NCBI GenBank assembly: GCA_023053575.1 | Contig: JAKZAP010000019.1 | Span: forward strand, 4,650,001 to 4,714,000 | Origin: Branchinecta lynchi | Lineage: Eukaryota; Arthropoda; Branchiopoda; Anostraca; Branchinectidae | Length of the DNA stretch: 64,000 nt | Direction: 5' to 3' | Shown: positions 46,590 to 58,261 of the stretch, piece after piece | How the letters are laid out: each line of letters opens with the position of its first letter | Position numbering within the stretch: the first letter of the stretch is position 1 | Made by a program: the position numbers and the translations under genes | Notes under the pieces: model-generated | Database searches by the model: none | Told to the model about the DNA's origin: nothing | What the model saw: only the letters and a program-made list of their open reading frames with translations

Positions 46590-47190
46590 GGCATTCATAG
46601 GCCCTATATTTCGATTTGTTGATCCGGACCGGATCCGGTCACTGTGGGGAGTTGGAGGGGTTATACAGACAGACATTTTGTACAGTCATTTATTTTTTAA
46701 TTTCATCAAAAAACATATAAATTAAAAAAACAATTTACCATTAACCTCCACTTTTAAGACAAAAGAATCCTGATTGTGGCCGCAATTCTAACCTACCAGA
46801 ATGTGGCATACATAAGTCTCGAATGAGTGATTTGATTTGGATGGAACTTAATAGATGGAAAGAACATTTGCTTTAGATGTTCTATTTATACGTCTAGATC
46901 TGAGGGGTCGGGGCGAAGCTTGGGTGGCAGGGCAGGACTATCATTTTCCCTAGATTTACCGTTTATGAGATGTGGAGTTTGGGGGAGGTGGAGGGGTGGG
47001 GCGGAAATCTTGTGGCATCGAAACCCTAAAACGATTGCCCGGACGATCCTATCCAGATGGAACTTCGTAATTGGCAAGAGCACACGTCCAAGAGGTTCCA
47101 CTTAGAGGTCTAAACCGGACCGGATCCGTTTGGTGAGTTGGGTGCCCTGAATATTCTGGCACGATTAGGGTTGATGAACTGGGGTGGAAC
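46590..47190. repeat. Diverged R1-like sequence
   Basis: Units such as GACCGGATCCGG and GTGGGGAGTTGGAGGGG resemble the G/C-rich half of family R1, but alignment by eye is patchy and ends are not defined. Confidence 0.3.
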
Positions 47191-48127
47191 TTGGCGGACT
47201 GAATATTACACTCGTGTTTACATTCGCTATACCTGTCAACTGATTTCTCTCCTAGTTCACGCAAACAATCTGCCGATCCTCACCAAAATAAACTTTGCAG
47301 TAGGAGGAAAGCTGGCACGGGAGAGACTTACCTTTACCCTCCTTGCAAGTTGCAGTAGGAGGATTTGAACCACTTCCTCTTAGAGTGTCAAGAGCTTTCG
47401 CATTCGAGAGTAAAATTTGTGGGGGGTGGGTGGGTTTCGCTTCCCCGGATCCTGAAATCTACGAACCCCAAATGTATCGTAGATGTCTGTAAATATGTTA
47501 CTAAAGGATTTAGTCTCAGGAATAAAAGTTTAGCTTAGTTTATGTAGCATAGTATTTCTAGTAGTGTAATACTTTATTTGTGAAGTAAAACGTGTATTAA
47601 ATCTTGTTTGGCCTATTGGCTCAACAAACAAGCGTTATTATTGTTATTATTATCAATTCACCCCAGTAATGGGATCGTTATGATCATCAGAACATCTAAG
47701 TGTCGGCTCCACTGTCTGAGAGGTATAGAGTTCGGGTATTCAAAGCCGGTTTTTACCGGCCAAGGTGGGAATTTCCAGCTCATGTAACCGGTACGATTGA
47801 ATCATTAATTTTTCTTTCGTGTGCTCCGCTGCTAGAGCTTGACAATCACGCGTGGTAGACACGCTGTAAAGCTGAGCCATGAGTCTAAAAGGATGCGCAG
47901 CAACTGATAATGGTTTCGTTGTCGGAATGTCGAAAGCAACGTCAAAACCATCATTCGTTCCAGGAAGTACATTTAGTTGAATAGAAAGAAATGATCGGGT
48001 TGGGTTTGGACTTGCCTTGAACTACACAGAACCACGCCCACTGACGGCGTCACGCAGTCATGATTCTGATTCACTAGTTTCAATGGAAGAAAAACATAAA
48101 CATATTTTCAAACCTATTTAAAGTTCA

Positions 48128-49790
48128 GCCGAAAGGGCTGAAATAGGACAATCTAGTTACCCATTACTTTCTCACTTGAATAGGCTTGAAGACCCGATCA
48201 AATGCGTGACTTAGTTGCTCCACTATTCACAAATACTTGAATTTCGAATAGTGGACTTTCGTCCGACTTCTGGTACCTCAGTGCAATTGTACCTGTGTTG
48301 GATGCTTGAAGAACAAGACCAAAGGTTTCGATGGGATCCCAAAAATCCAATATCTGATCCAGACAACTGGGTCTTGTCTTAGCCAGATCCAGTCATCGCC
48401 AGACTCCTTGAACATTTTTACAATTAAAATTCAGAAACAGATTAAGGCCAAATAGCTAACATCTGAGAAAAACTTCCTGCCACTACCGCCAATTTCCCGA
48501 TTTCGGCCAAACTCCAGAACTAATTGTCCGGCGAAAAAAAGAAAGCTAAAAAATGAACACAGGGTATCTTCTTTCCCCAATAATGAACATCTAATCTACT
48601 TCAAATAATACTTATAACAAATTTTCCGACTCCAGCCGGATTCCGGTCGAACTATATGTCCGGGTAAAATATGATTGCCACACATGGATTCAGCATCACT
48701 TCTTACCCCTAAATCGGTTATCTAATCAACTACAAATAAAACTTTAACTTCTACCAATTTTGCGGTTTTGGCCGGATTCCGGGCGAACTACATGCTGGAA
48801 ATTGTTTTCACATAAGCGTTCAGCATGTTTTCTTGCCCTAAATCCAACATCTAATCAACTTCAACTAAAACTTTTAATTTTAACAAATTTTCCGGTTTGG
48901 ACCGGATTCCGGGCGAACTACTTGTCCGTCGAGAAAATGGTTTTCACCACCGTGTTCAGCGTGTCTTCTTACCCCGAAATCGAACATCTAATCAACTTAA
49001 AATAAAACTTTTACTTTTAACAAACTTTCCGGTTTGGGCCGGATTCCGGGCGAACTACTTATCCGTTGAGAAAATGGTTTTCACAATCGTCTTCAGCATG
49101 TCTTCCTACTCCTAAATCGAACATCTAATCAACTTAAAATACCCCGAAAATTACCCCGAAATCGAACATCTAATCAACTTAAAATAAAACTTTTACTTTT
49201 AACAAACTTTCCGGTTTTGGCCGGATTCCGGGCGAACTACTTGTTCGATGACAAAATGAATTTCACCATCGTGTTCAGCATGTCTTCTTACCCCATAATC
49301 GACTATCACATTAGCTGTTTCAATATATTTGTTTGCCCCTTAATTTGAAACCCTCCCCCACCCCTAAATGTAGGGCTACAAAGCCCATCTACGAACTTGA
49401 CTGGTCCGACGACCCAACGAATTCTCACACCAAGTTTCATCAAAATATCTCATTCCCTTCGAGAGTTATCGTGCTTACAGACGGACGGACAGACGGACAA
49501 CTTTTGCGATGTCATAGGTATTCCTCCACTTACGTTTTGGGATCCCAAAAAGATAGACGAAAAATTTGTATTCAGGCAATAAGCATTCTCACTAAGCTCA
49601 CAACTGTCCACTGAAAACCCGTGTTTCTGTTTAGGTTCAAATTTTCCCTGTCATAATAGAATTTACGTCACTAAACGTCACTGATAGATGAGATAGGGGA
49701 CAAATCAGAAAATCCCCTAGCAGATTCCAAACAGTTCAGTGTATTCAGTTAAATGATACAAAAATAAGTTGGCTTTTCAGCTAGACTTTA
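48128..49790 (+). repeat. Duplicated locus, filled version
   Basis: 48128-48313 and 49560-49790 match 53198-53390 and 53391-53640 respectively. In this copy the two halves are separated by the tandem-monomer element. Confidence 0.7.
48314..49559 (+). mobile_element. Tandem-monomer element, complete copy defined by an empty site
   Basis: Starts AAGACCAAAGGTTTCGATGG and ends TTTTGGGATCCCAAAAAGAT. In between: a leader; five CCGGATTCCGGGCGAACTAC monomers at 48636, 48772, 48902, 49039 and 49221 (spacing 130-137 bp, the last 182 through a small internal duplication); then a conserved right end with TTCGAGAGTTATCGTGCTTA and GACGGACGGACAGACGGAC. No target duplication is seen at the junctions. Central ~150-bp tandem repeats recall HINE/Pearl-type non-autonomous Helentrons, but the usual terminal hairpin was not confirmed. 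Confidence 0.75.
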
Positions 49791-49945
49791 ACAGCCCAAA
49801 AGTGCCCCATTCCATAATTTAGTAATGAATGTTGGAAATAACATTCCTTGTAAAAAAAATCGATTATTTCTTCGCGAAACTGGAAACTTTCCGGGAAAAA
49901 TGCGCCCATTCAGGTTAAAATATAGTCAGGGTTATAGCTACTTAC

Positions 49946-50354
49946 TTTCTCGATTGATGGAGGTCTAGCTTCACAAATATGATACATGAAATTGTTGCTG
50001 TCTCTTGTATGGGTTCTCTTAAACCCAGCTGCCCACATATCAGGCCGTCCAAAGTGGTTGTAGGGGTTGGAAACTCTCTTCAAAAACGGCCTCTCCGCTA
50101 CCAGCCCTATCGAGACGGCTAAGGTGACGTTATGCAGATGGCGCTGCATCTCCTTTTTGAGGCCATGAGTGGAAATGTTGGCCTTCCGGTAGTTGTGGTG
50201 GTAAGCATCGAAAATGTGACGGGCGCCATGCTGAATGGCATGGAGGTAAGCCACATTTCGCTTCACAAGTCGAGAGTCCGACTTTAAAAATTGGACGATT
50301 TCGAAGGGGGCGTTCTGGATTCGCACGTCGTCGAAGTTGACACAGGGTAGTTTC
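49946..50354 (-). CDS. Upstream exon of the same DUF288/STELLO-like gene
   Basis: 409 nt = one leftover base plus 136 codons. The acceptor is ATCTGTTCTAG and the donor GAGAAA/GTAAGT, ending in phase 0. Residues 1-54 contain LPCVNFDDV, then KRNVAYLHAIQHGARHIFD and AYHHN. The first part matches the family pattern around RKNIGYLYAIQHGA. Relatives usually follow with a run of aspartates (DTDDDN-like) where this protein has DAYHHN. About residues 100-111 read NPYNHFGRPDMW, the family's NPY-HFG-x-x-x-W block. The exon ends in ARPPSIEK, matching the PSIQQG region. The leftover first base requires a further upstream exon, expected to hold the membrane anchor and the first Rossmann strands; none was recognised up to 64 kb. 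Confidence 0.85.
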
Positions 50355-50359
50355 CTAGA

Positions 50360-52430
50360 ACAGATTTTTTGTAAAGACCTGTGGTAGCATAGTTCCAGAG
50401 GCGCGTAGCGGCTTTTCCTTCTAACTGAAAGGTGTAGTAGAAGATGTGGATGTACGTGGTTATCGGTCTACATCCTTAAAGGACCTTTCTTACCTGTAAT
50501 ATTAACGCAACCTACTTCCATAATAACTCCGTATATTTCTAAGCCAAGAGACCCCAATTTCGTACGGTATATTCTAACCCCTCTAATAAAACCACGCTGA
50601 TTTCCTCACTTGCCGTGTTTCGCTACCTTCGATGTGTATCACGCTGTCAACCGTTGTCTGCAAGAATTTTTTCCATCAGAAAAAACGGTTATGTAAATTG
50701 TTTCGCTGTTTTCGCGTTTTTTTTGTTTTTGTTTTTTTATTGCAGTGTAGCATCCTTGTTTTCGCTGTAAGTCAACGGGTCACGGAAAAGACTTAAAACA
50801 ACCAAAACACCGGGGGTTATTGTTGAAAGCACAGCCTAGTTTTAAAGTATACAAATATTTCAAATACTGTCAGTTGAAGAGTAAATAGTGCGAGGGGTCC
50901 TTTAAAAGACACTAAAGACTCTCGCCTCTCTCTCACAGAATTATGATGACACACCTATACTCTATACTCTATATGACTAAGTCCAAAACACGCCAGTGAT
51001 CCTCAAGAAGAAGGAGTAAGCGTCTCCGAAACGGCTCAAAATCAACGACTCAAATCCTGTGTCAACCAATCACGGCGATCTTTGAGAGCAGCTGTGACAC
51101 CACTTCTGATTTTCTTCTGCTAGGTACCCGGAGAGGCCGGATATTTTGCATCGGCAAGGAGAGATAGTCATCAAGAGTATTCGCTTCAGTGGGGAAAGGG
51201 ACCAAGATTTGCAAAACTCGTCTTCCCGTAAATTTGTAGCAGTGTAAAAATAAAATAAATTATGCTTTTTGTCAGGCATCGGTCGATTCGTCCGCACATC
51301 CGGTTTTCTTATATGCAAGGAATAAAATCCTGCAAATTTTTGTCGGGCAAAACACTGAAGAAATCGAATTCTGCATGCTTAAGGTACGTTTGGCCCGGTA
51401 GGGTTATTGGAAGGTACGATTTCACTGGATGCAAAGATGTTTTTAGAGCTGATACAGTAGGTCGTGCTTGTGGTTCTTGTCAAAACTAGAAGAAAAGTTA
51501 TCCCTCTAAGATGATGTGCGAAGGATAAATAGTATTTCGGATATTTCGGTTGCACTTCCGGCAAACCGTCCAGAGTGGAAAAAAAAAAACTAAATCATAA
51601 AATCCACCGCAATAACAACAGGAAAACGATGCGGAACTAACAAACAATAAGACGACATGTTACTAAAAACCAGAAGAACGATGCGGATTGAACGACATGC
51701 AGATAAAAGTAAAACAACGAAAGATAAAATGTGCGTGTTCAAAGTGTATATGTACAAATATGTGATTATTTATAATTCTGAATTCTGTGTATATTTACGA
51801 TTTACTGCTTGTATGTATAACCATCCGTCTGGGAAAGCACAGAAGCTTTCATCCAGAAAACGTCCGACTCCAAAAATCCATAATATTTTACAAACACTTC
51901 GAATAAAACCTTCCACAGAACTGGCAACTGCTTATGTTTTTTCTATTTTGTTTCCAATGAATGGTCAGCTTGGCTTCAAACCTTATATACTGGACATACT
52001 AGTCCTAATCCAGTCTCCAGGTCCCACCCTACTATCTCTTGTGGGTCTCCATCATTCCAGTCAGTATTTCAGGCATGACAAGTCATGTCCGACACAGCAA
52101 CCATTTTCGAGGAGGAACAGAAGTAAGATTGAAAAGAGACAGCGAAATTTTCGCAAGGATGAACTTATTGCATGACATAATTCAGAACTCGCCGATATTA
52201 CATTGCTAACTGTATTGCTCGTGGAAGGAAATTAAGAATCAGTGTTCGTACCTGCGTGGAAGGAAGAGAAGAAGTTCGTTTTAAAAGAGACATCGTATTT
52301 TGGGATGTTCATCAATTCCAGATCTCGGAGATGCAAAATGGTTGAGCATTACAAAAAAGTTTTACGAAAATTGAATTTCCGTTTTGTCCTTTCGGTTTTC
52401 CGCGTGCGACGTCAAGATATGTTGGGATAT
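50360..52430. other. Region upstream of the host gene's first recognised exon; no exon found
   Basis: The 5' exon required by the phase of the exon at 50354 could lie here, but no stretch with the expected W-x-VVVGD-like pattern was seen on the minus strand. A plus-strand frame at 51657-52175 (172 codons) covers part of a dispersed repeat and is not supported. Confidence 0.35.
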
Positions 52431-52445
52431 GTCTAGGGTGTTGTA

Positions 52446-52781
52446 CAGGGGCGGATCCAGCCTTCCGTTCTAGGGGGGGGGGGCGATTCTTACCGAAAAG
52501 AGTGGGGGTAGTGTCCTTTTTGTAGGCCACAAGGCTGATTTTTTTCGCGTTTTAAGTGTCACTGTCGGTCTCTTATTTAACGAAAATGTGGTTTTCATAT
52601 ATTACTGTTTACAAGAAAAATTCAAGCTCCTGGCTCCACTTGTAAAAAGATTTTACAGTCTAGTTACAGTAGTTAGAACATGCGTTAATGCAGACTTCCG
52701 GAAGTGCAGTAAAACAAAACAAAAAATTACAGCCAGTCTAGGGGGGGCGATCGACCCCCCCCCCCTCTGGATCCGCCCCTG
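52446..52781. mobile_element. hAT-type MITE with 8-bp duplication GTGTTGTA
   Basis: Flanked by GTGTTGTA at 52438-52445 and 52782-52789. Ends CAGGGGCGGATCCAG and CTGGATCCGCCCCTG are perfect 15-bp inverted repeats. Sub-terminal G/C runs form a second inverted pair. 336 bp, non-coding. Confidence 0.88.
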
Positions 52782-53197
52782 GTGTTGTACATCATTATCG
52801 ACCACTTGTCGTGTGTCCATGTGTTTCAGAGAAAAGCGATGCATTTTACGTATCAGTTCTCACGACCTTATGGATTTGATTGATCAGTAAACAGTTTTTT
52901 TTTCAACATCTATTGGCTGGCAATTAAATGTAGATCGTAATCATATTGATCCTTCTGAGGTTTCCCGAGGCTTGGCTGTGTATTTTTAAAAAGGAAGTAA
53001 GCCAGAAGTGTATCGTGACTATGATGGTTGTGATTTCATAAGGTTTGGTATTTTATGTCGAGACGAAATTCTGCTTGATTTTTTTTACTAAGTTTAAGGC
53101 AACATAAAACCATGGGAAGAGAGTCTAGGAGAATTCGAAGTTTGCGTTGTGTGACGGGTAAAACTTGGCTAGGCCGAAAAGTGTTAAAGTTTAACCG

Positions 53198-53640
53198 AAA
53201 AGGGCTGGGACAGGGCAGTCTAGTTACCCATCGCTTATTCACTTAAACAGGCTTGAAGACCCGATGAAAACGCGTTACTTCGTTGCTCCACTATTCACGA
53301 ATAATCGATTTTCAGTTAGTGGAATTTCCCTGTCGGATTTGTGGTAAGTCTATGTGCTTATGCCTGTGTTGTATGCTTGACGACAAAATTTACACAAATT
53401 TGTGTTCATGCACTAAGCAGTCTTCACCAAGATTACCATTGGCCACTGAAAAGCCGCGTTTGTGTTGAGATTCAAATTCTCTGCATCATAGTAGAATTTG
53501 CGCTGTGGAGACGGCTGTGGATATTCTGAACGTCACTAATAGAGCAGATAGTGGAAATTAAAAAAATCCCTAAGATAAATCCCTAAGTTGAATGATACAA
53601 CAATAAGTTGGCTTTTCAGTTATGCTTTAAAAAGTCGTGA
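53198..53640 (+). repeat. Duplicated locus, empty-site version
   Basis: Matches the flanks of the element at 48314-49559 without it: TGTATGCTTGACGAC runs straight into AAAATTTACACAAATTTGTG. Shared blocks include GGCTTGAAGACCCGATGA, CTCCACTATTCAC and AATAAGTTGGCTTTTCAG. Confidence 0.7.
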
Positions 53641-54227
53641 GTACGAAATGAAAGAACGGCAAAAAGTGGGGATTTCAGAAGGTTATAATTCCATAAGGGA
53701 GCATGGGATAGCATGAGGTGTCAAAGCATGAGGTGTCCTCTAACAAAAGCCTGCATTTCAGTGGCTAATGAACAGCGAAGCTCAGGAAATGTCCTGTCCT
53801 GGAAATATCGGGGAGGGGGACGAGAGGCCAAGCGGCCGGTACAAATTGCTGAGCAATCACGCTACGGTTGCTAGCCGTATTGCCTTGCTAATTACGACCC
53901 GAACAGTCCGAACAAGGAACAGTCTGACCGGATTGACAGGGTGCAATACCGTGCCCTCCTAGTAATTCCAGAATCCCCGAAAGTACCACACATATCCCTC
54001 CTCAATCAGTTTCAACTTCAAACCCTTGACTCCGTCGTTCAAAACTCTCCCTATCTTTTGGAAATAAAATCCTGTCGAGAAATGTCCAGTTCCAAATTGT
54101 AAGGCAACTTGTGGAGAAAGACCACTATTCCCCGCGACCAAAAACAAATTCGTCATTTTTACCGTTGTAATTAGTAAATATTTCATAGCACAGACACAAG
54201 CACATACAGGTTCCCGGATTCCGTACA

Positions 54228-55150
54228 AACAAGACCAAAGGTTTCGATAGGATCCCACAAATTTTAATATTTGCTCCCGACAATTCGCTCTTGTAGATAT
54301 TCGGTTTTCAACAGACTTCTTAAACATTTTTACTATTAAAATTTACAAACAGGTTAAGGCCAATGGTAATAATCGGAGAAGACCAAGTTCGTATTTGACA
54401 GTGCAAAACGGATACGCCAGCTGAATCCCACTAAGTTCAAATATATTCAGATATCCGTTTTGCGCTGTGAAATATTCAGATATTGATTCAGCATGTGGTT
54501 TACCCTATAGCCTACTTCGCATCTCCTTCCTTCTTTAATTCTGCCCAACTTCCGGTTTCGGCCGGATTCCGGACAACCTACTTGTCTGGCAAGAAACTAA
54601 AGCTCAAAAATGAATTCAGCATGTCTCTTTACCTTATATCCAACATCTAATCAACTCTGAACTTTTATTTTGAATAAATTTTCCGGTTTCAGTCCGATTC
54701 CGAGCGATCTATACGTCCGGTGAGGAAATGATTGTCATATTCGAATTCAGCATGTCTTTTTACCAGAAAACCGGACGTCTTATCAAATTTAAATAAAAAT
54801 TTTACTTTGAACAAATTCTCCGGTTTTGGCCGGATTCCGGGTGAACTATATGTCCAGCAAGAAAATAAATTCCATACTCGAATTCAGCCCGCCTCCTTAA
54901 CCCTATATCGACTATCTCATAGCCTTCAAAAAATATTTGTTTTTTCCCTTAATTTGAAACCCCTCCCCCACCCTCAAATATACGGCTGCAGAGCCCATCT
55001 TCAAACTTGACCTGTACTTTGACCCAGAGGATCCTCCCACCAAGTTTCATCAAAATATCTCAATCCCTTCGAGAGTTATCGTGCGGACAGACGGATAACT
55101 TTTGCGATATCATAGGTATCCCTCCACTTACGTTTTGGGATCTCAAAAAG
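54228..55150 (+). mobile_element. Tandem-monomer element copy
   Basis: Starts AAGACCAAAGGTTTCGATAG at 54230, contains three to four CCGGATTCCG monomers (54560-54850) and ends TTTTGGGATCTCAAAAAG. A hairpin-motif fragment at 54390-54480 appears inserted in the leader. The GACGG run is reduced to GGACAGACGGATAAC. Confidence 0.68.
54390..54480. repeat. Hairpin-motif repeat, terminal fragment
   Basis: TTTGACAGTGCAAAACGGAT and CCGTTTTGCGCTGTGAAATA form an inverted pair; the centre is lost. It lies inside the tandem-monomer element at 54.2 kb. Confidence 0.45.
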
Positions 55151-55154
55151 TTAA

Positions 55155-56230
55155 TTCGTTGAAATTTGATTATATGAACAGCGAGGCGACGAAGTACCAG
55201 ATTTTCGTGGGGTCTTCAACCGTACTTGAGTGAATGAGCGGAACAAGACTGTTGTGTCTCAGCTTTATCCGATGCAACTTTAAGGTCTTTTTTCTCGACT
55301 AAAACGTGAGCTTCAGGCTATTGAGAAATATTGAGAAGTATAAAACGTAGGAAAACAATTTCGACCTACTTTTTACTTATTGTGTGGATTATCGGAATCG
55401 CTTGAATCTGCCTTAAAATTACTGAGGTCTCTTATCAGAAACATATCACCTCACAATAACACCTGACCGTGCAAGAACTGAGACTGAAACGCTGTATATA
55501 AGCTGTTTATGTTTTTACTCGTGTCGGGCTTGAACTGACCAGATGCAAGAACTGCAATCTTCATTTTGTTTATATCTTTTGTCTGTATTCCCTTAGTCCA
55601 ACTCTTCTTAATAAGCTCCACCATTTGCCGAAAAGAGATTAGTTCTTGTTTTGACAGAAAAAAATCTTCCGAGAAACAGCATACAAATCACAGACGGCTT
55701 AAATTTTCACGCTACTTATGATCTATTTAAATTTGTATCCCTCTAACGAGGCATATCGTACCTTACAGGTACTTCAGAATTCGATCCGTTTCCTTGAACG
55801 CATTTTTTAAAGTGGTGGACAAATCGTGCATTTTACCTTTGGACTGGTTCCTGGTATTTATGTTTTAGAGGAAAAAAGCTATCTTTGTATTGCATTGGTC
55901 TAGACTGACAGTTAGATCCAGGAAGTTCCTTCCCTCGAAATACTGGGTTTATTTCATTCGAAAGATGATCAGTGAAAGTTTGATCGTGTCTGACGTATAA
56001 TCGGGCGCGGAAGGTTGAGCCTCGAGCCCTCTCTCTGCCAAATTTAGACTTGAATGAGCAACTTCTCCGTTTTCTCACGTAAAATTTATGTACATCCAAA
56101 AACTGTGTTACCGACATTAGTGCATGAGACCAATAATAGATGGCTCTGGCTGTGGCTCTCAGTCATACATATTTCTTTAACCTCCCTCTTCTCCTTGTTG
56201 TTGTTAGAGCCCGTACCGGGTCGCTGTCAC
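55155..56230. other. No gene recognised
   Basis: A minus-strand frame of 94 codons at 56117-55833 is Arg-rich and unplaced; nothing else stands out. Confidence 0.35.
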
Positions 56231-56590
56231 TACCGCAACACGTCAGTTCGCATAAACGTCAGTTCGCCTAAACGAAAAATCCGACAGTACGTCAACACGT
56301 CAGTTCCCCTACACGTCAGTTCCACTACACGTCAGTTCGCCTACACGTCAGTTCATCTAAACGTCAGTTGCACTACACGTCAGTTCGCCTACCGTCAGTT
56401 GACATAAACGTCAGTTGACATAAACGTCAGTTCAGTCACCGTCACTTCACCTATTTTAGAAATCCGTCAGTTCGTCAACACGTCAGTTCAGCTACACGTC
56501 AGTTCCCCTACACGTCAGTTCGCTTACCGTCAGTTGACATAAACGTCAGTTGACATAAACGTCACTTCGCCTACAAAATCCGTCACCACC
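56231..56590 (+). repeat. CGTCAGTT minisatellite array
   Basis: About 18 units of the type ACACGTCAGTTCGCCT (14-20 bp each), beginning ACCGCAACACGTCAGTTCG. The array is interrupted once by AAAATCCGACAG and once by TTTAGAAATCCGTC. It gives Thr/Ser/Val-rich open frames that are not genes. Confidence 0.75.
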
Positions 56591-56959
56591 CCCAGAGATT
56601 CAGACCCGCCTATTAGTTCGAAGTCGACTGGGTCACCGGAAGCAATTAAGCAGAGGGAATAAAACCCAGGGGATTAATAAAAAGAAGCCGACGTTTGCGC
56701 ATATTGATGAGGGTAAAATTAGTTAAGAATCACCGGGAGCTTGCAATCAGATGCGGCAGACGAGGCTAGTCAAACGAAAACTAAAAAATATGAGGTGAAC
56801 GTATAATTAAACACAAATAAGGGCTTAAGAACTATCGCAAGGTGAAGGACCAAATGTGCCAGTGATTCTCAATCTTTTCCGAAAGGGTACCGGAAACAGT
56901 GAGGGACGAACTCTTTTCTCTTGGCTCTTGGCCAGTGCTTCCTCTATTGTCTTCAAACA

Positions 56960-57985
56960 AGACAAAAGGTTTCGACGGGATCCCACAAATTTCATATCTG
57001 ATCCAGACAGTTGGATCTTGTAGATAAATATCCGGTCTTCGCCAACCAATTTTAACTGGAATTTAGAAACAGAGAGACGTGGATTCAGCTTGCGTGTTTA
57101 TTCCTATAAGTCGTATATACTTTGACGAAATTGATCAAAACTTCCAGCTGCCTTACTGCTCACATATTTTCCGGTTTCTGCCTGGTTCTTGGCGAGCTTC
57201 TTGTCCGTTATGTACTATATACTACCTTACAATATACTACAGAGAAAACTTTAACTTTTAACGAATCTTCAGGTTTTGGCCGGAGCCCGAACTATTTGTC
57301 CGGCATGGAATATTGACACATAAGTTCAGCATGCCTCCTTACCACTACACTCATCCTCTAATCAACTTCAGATAAAAACGTTTACTTTTTCAAAACTTTA
57401 CTTTTTCAGCCGGATTCCGGGAGAATATGTCCGGGTAGAAAATAATTGCCATATGCGGATGCAGCATGTCTTCTTAAGCCTGAATCGAACATCTAATCAA
57501 GCTCAAATACAACTTTTATGTTATACAAATATCCGGTTTGGGCCGGATCCCAGGCGAACTACTTGTCCGGCGAAAAAAAAATTGTTTAATACGTGTTCAG
57601 TGTGTCTTCTTACCCCTAAATTGAACCTCTAATCTACTTCAGATTAAACATTTCTTTTTCAGAAATTTTCCTGTTTTTGCTGGATTCACGGTGAACTACT
57701 TGTCCGTCGAGAAAATAATTTTCATATTCGGATTCAGCATGTCTCCTTACCTCTGAATCGATTATCTTATTAGATTCTAAAATATTTTTTCGTCCCTTAA
57801 TTTGACCCCCTCCCGACCCCTAAATATAGGGCTACAGACCCCATCTTCGAAATTGACCTGTACTTTGACCCAAAGATTCTTTATGCCAAATTTGAACGAA
57901 ATATCTTAACCCCTACGAGAGTTATCGTGCTAACAGAGGGGAGACGGCCAACTCTTACGAAGTCATAGGTGCGGGATCCCAAAAA
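56960..57985 (+). mobile_element. Tandem-monomer element copy, most diverged
   Basis: Starts AAGACAAAAGGTTTCGACGG, carries five monomers near 57180, 57280, 57412, 57542 and 57677, and ends GGGATCCCAAAAAGTAG. Monomer identity is lower than in the 48-kb copy, suggesting greater age. Confidence 0.66.
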
Positions 57986-58261
57986 GTAGTAGCCCTCCAA
58001 AATAGTAGATAAAACTAGAATTTTCTGTTAATTGATAGTAATGCAATCACCAGTCCCATTCACAAGTTAGTTCTTAATGAGCCTTTTACTTTCAAGCTCC
58101 CCCTTCAGAATAAATTAAAAAAGTAAAAAAAATGTATTTCTGTCTGCTAAAATAAAAAGTTTCTAATATAGAGCCACATTATCCACATTAGAGCCTAACA
58201 TCAATAAATTTTCTCCCCAGAAATAGCTATTATTCCAATAGTTCCGAAAAAATCATAAAAA

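Larger units (their letters stand above)
33340..49945 (-). other. Intron of the DUF288/STELLO-like gene, 16.6 kb
   Basis: Flanked by a GTAAGT donor at 49945 and a pyrimidine-rich AG acceptor at 33340. It contains LINE relics at 34.0-34.4 and 43.8-44.8 kb, a foldback element at 35.5-36.6 kb, a ~158-bp duplication at 37.3-37.6 kb, a possible antisense exon at 40 kb, a hairpin at 41.7-42.0 kb, TIR elements at 42.7 and 46.1 kb and a tandem-monomer element at 48.3-49.6 kb. Stretches 37.7-39.1 and 44.8-46.0 kb hold nothing I can name. Confidence 0.75.

Noticed and set aside
46319..46594. 91-codon minus-strand ORF
   Set aside because: It runs through the GATACCACG-core TIR element and has no recognised domain.
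47340..47400. GGATTTGAACC near 47360 looks like a tRNA B box on the minus strand
   Set aside because: No matching acceptor stem, D arm or anticodon arm could be built upstream; GCAGTAGGAGG is simply a local direct repeat.
51657..52175. 172-codon plus-strand ORF
   Set aside because: No domain or start context; part of it is a dispersed repeat also present at 26687-26720.
55833..56117. 94-codon Arg-rich minus-strand ORF, considered as a Penelope/LINE tail
   Set aside because: The brief FLDV string is not followed by the expected motifs.
56231..56590. Regular short repeats with spacers, CRISPR-like at first sight
   Set aside because: Units vary in sequence and length, there are no unique spacers or cas genes, and the DNA is eukaryotic.
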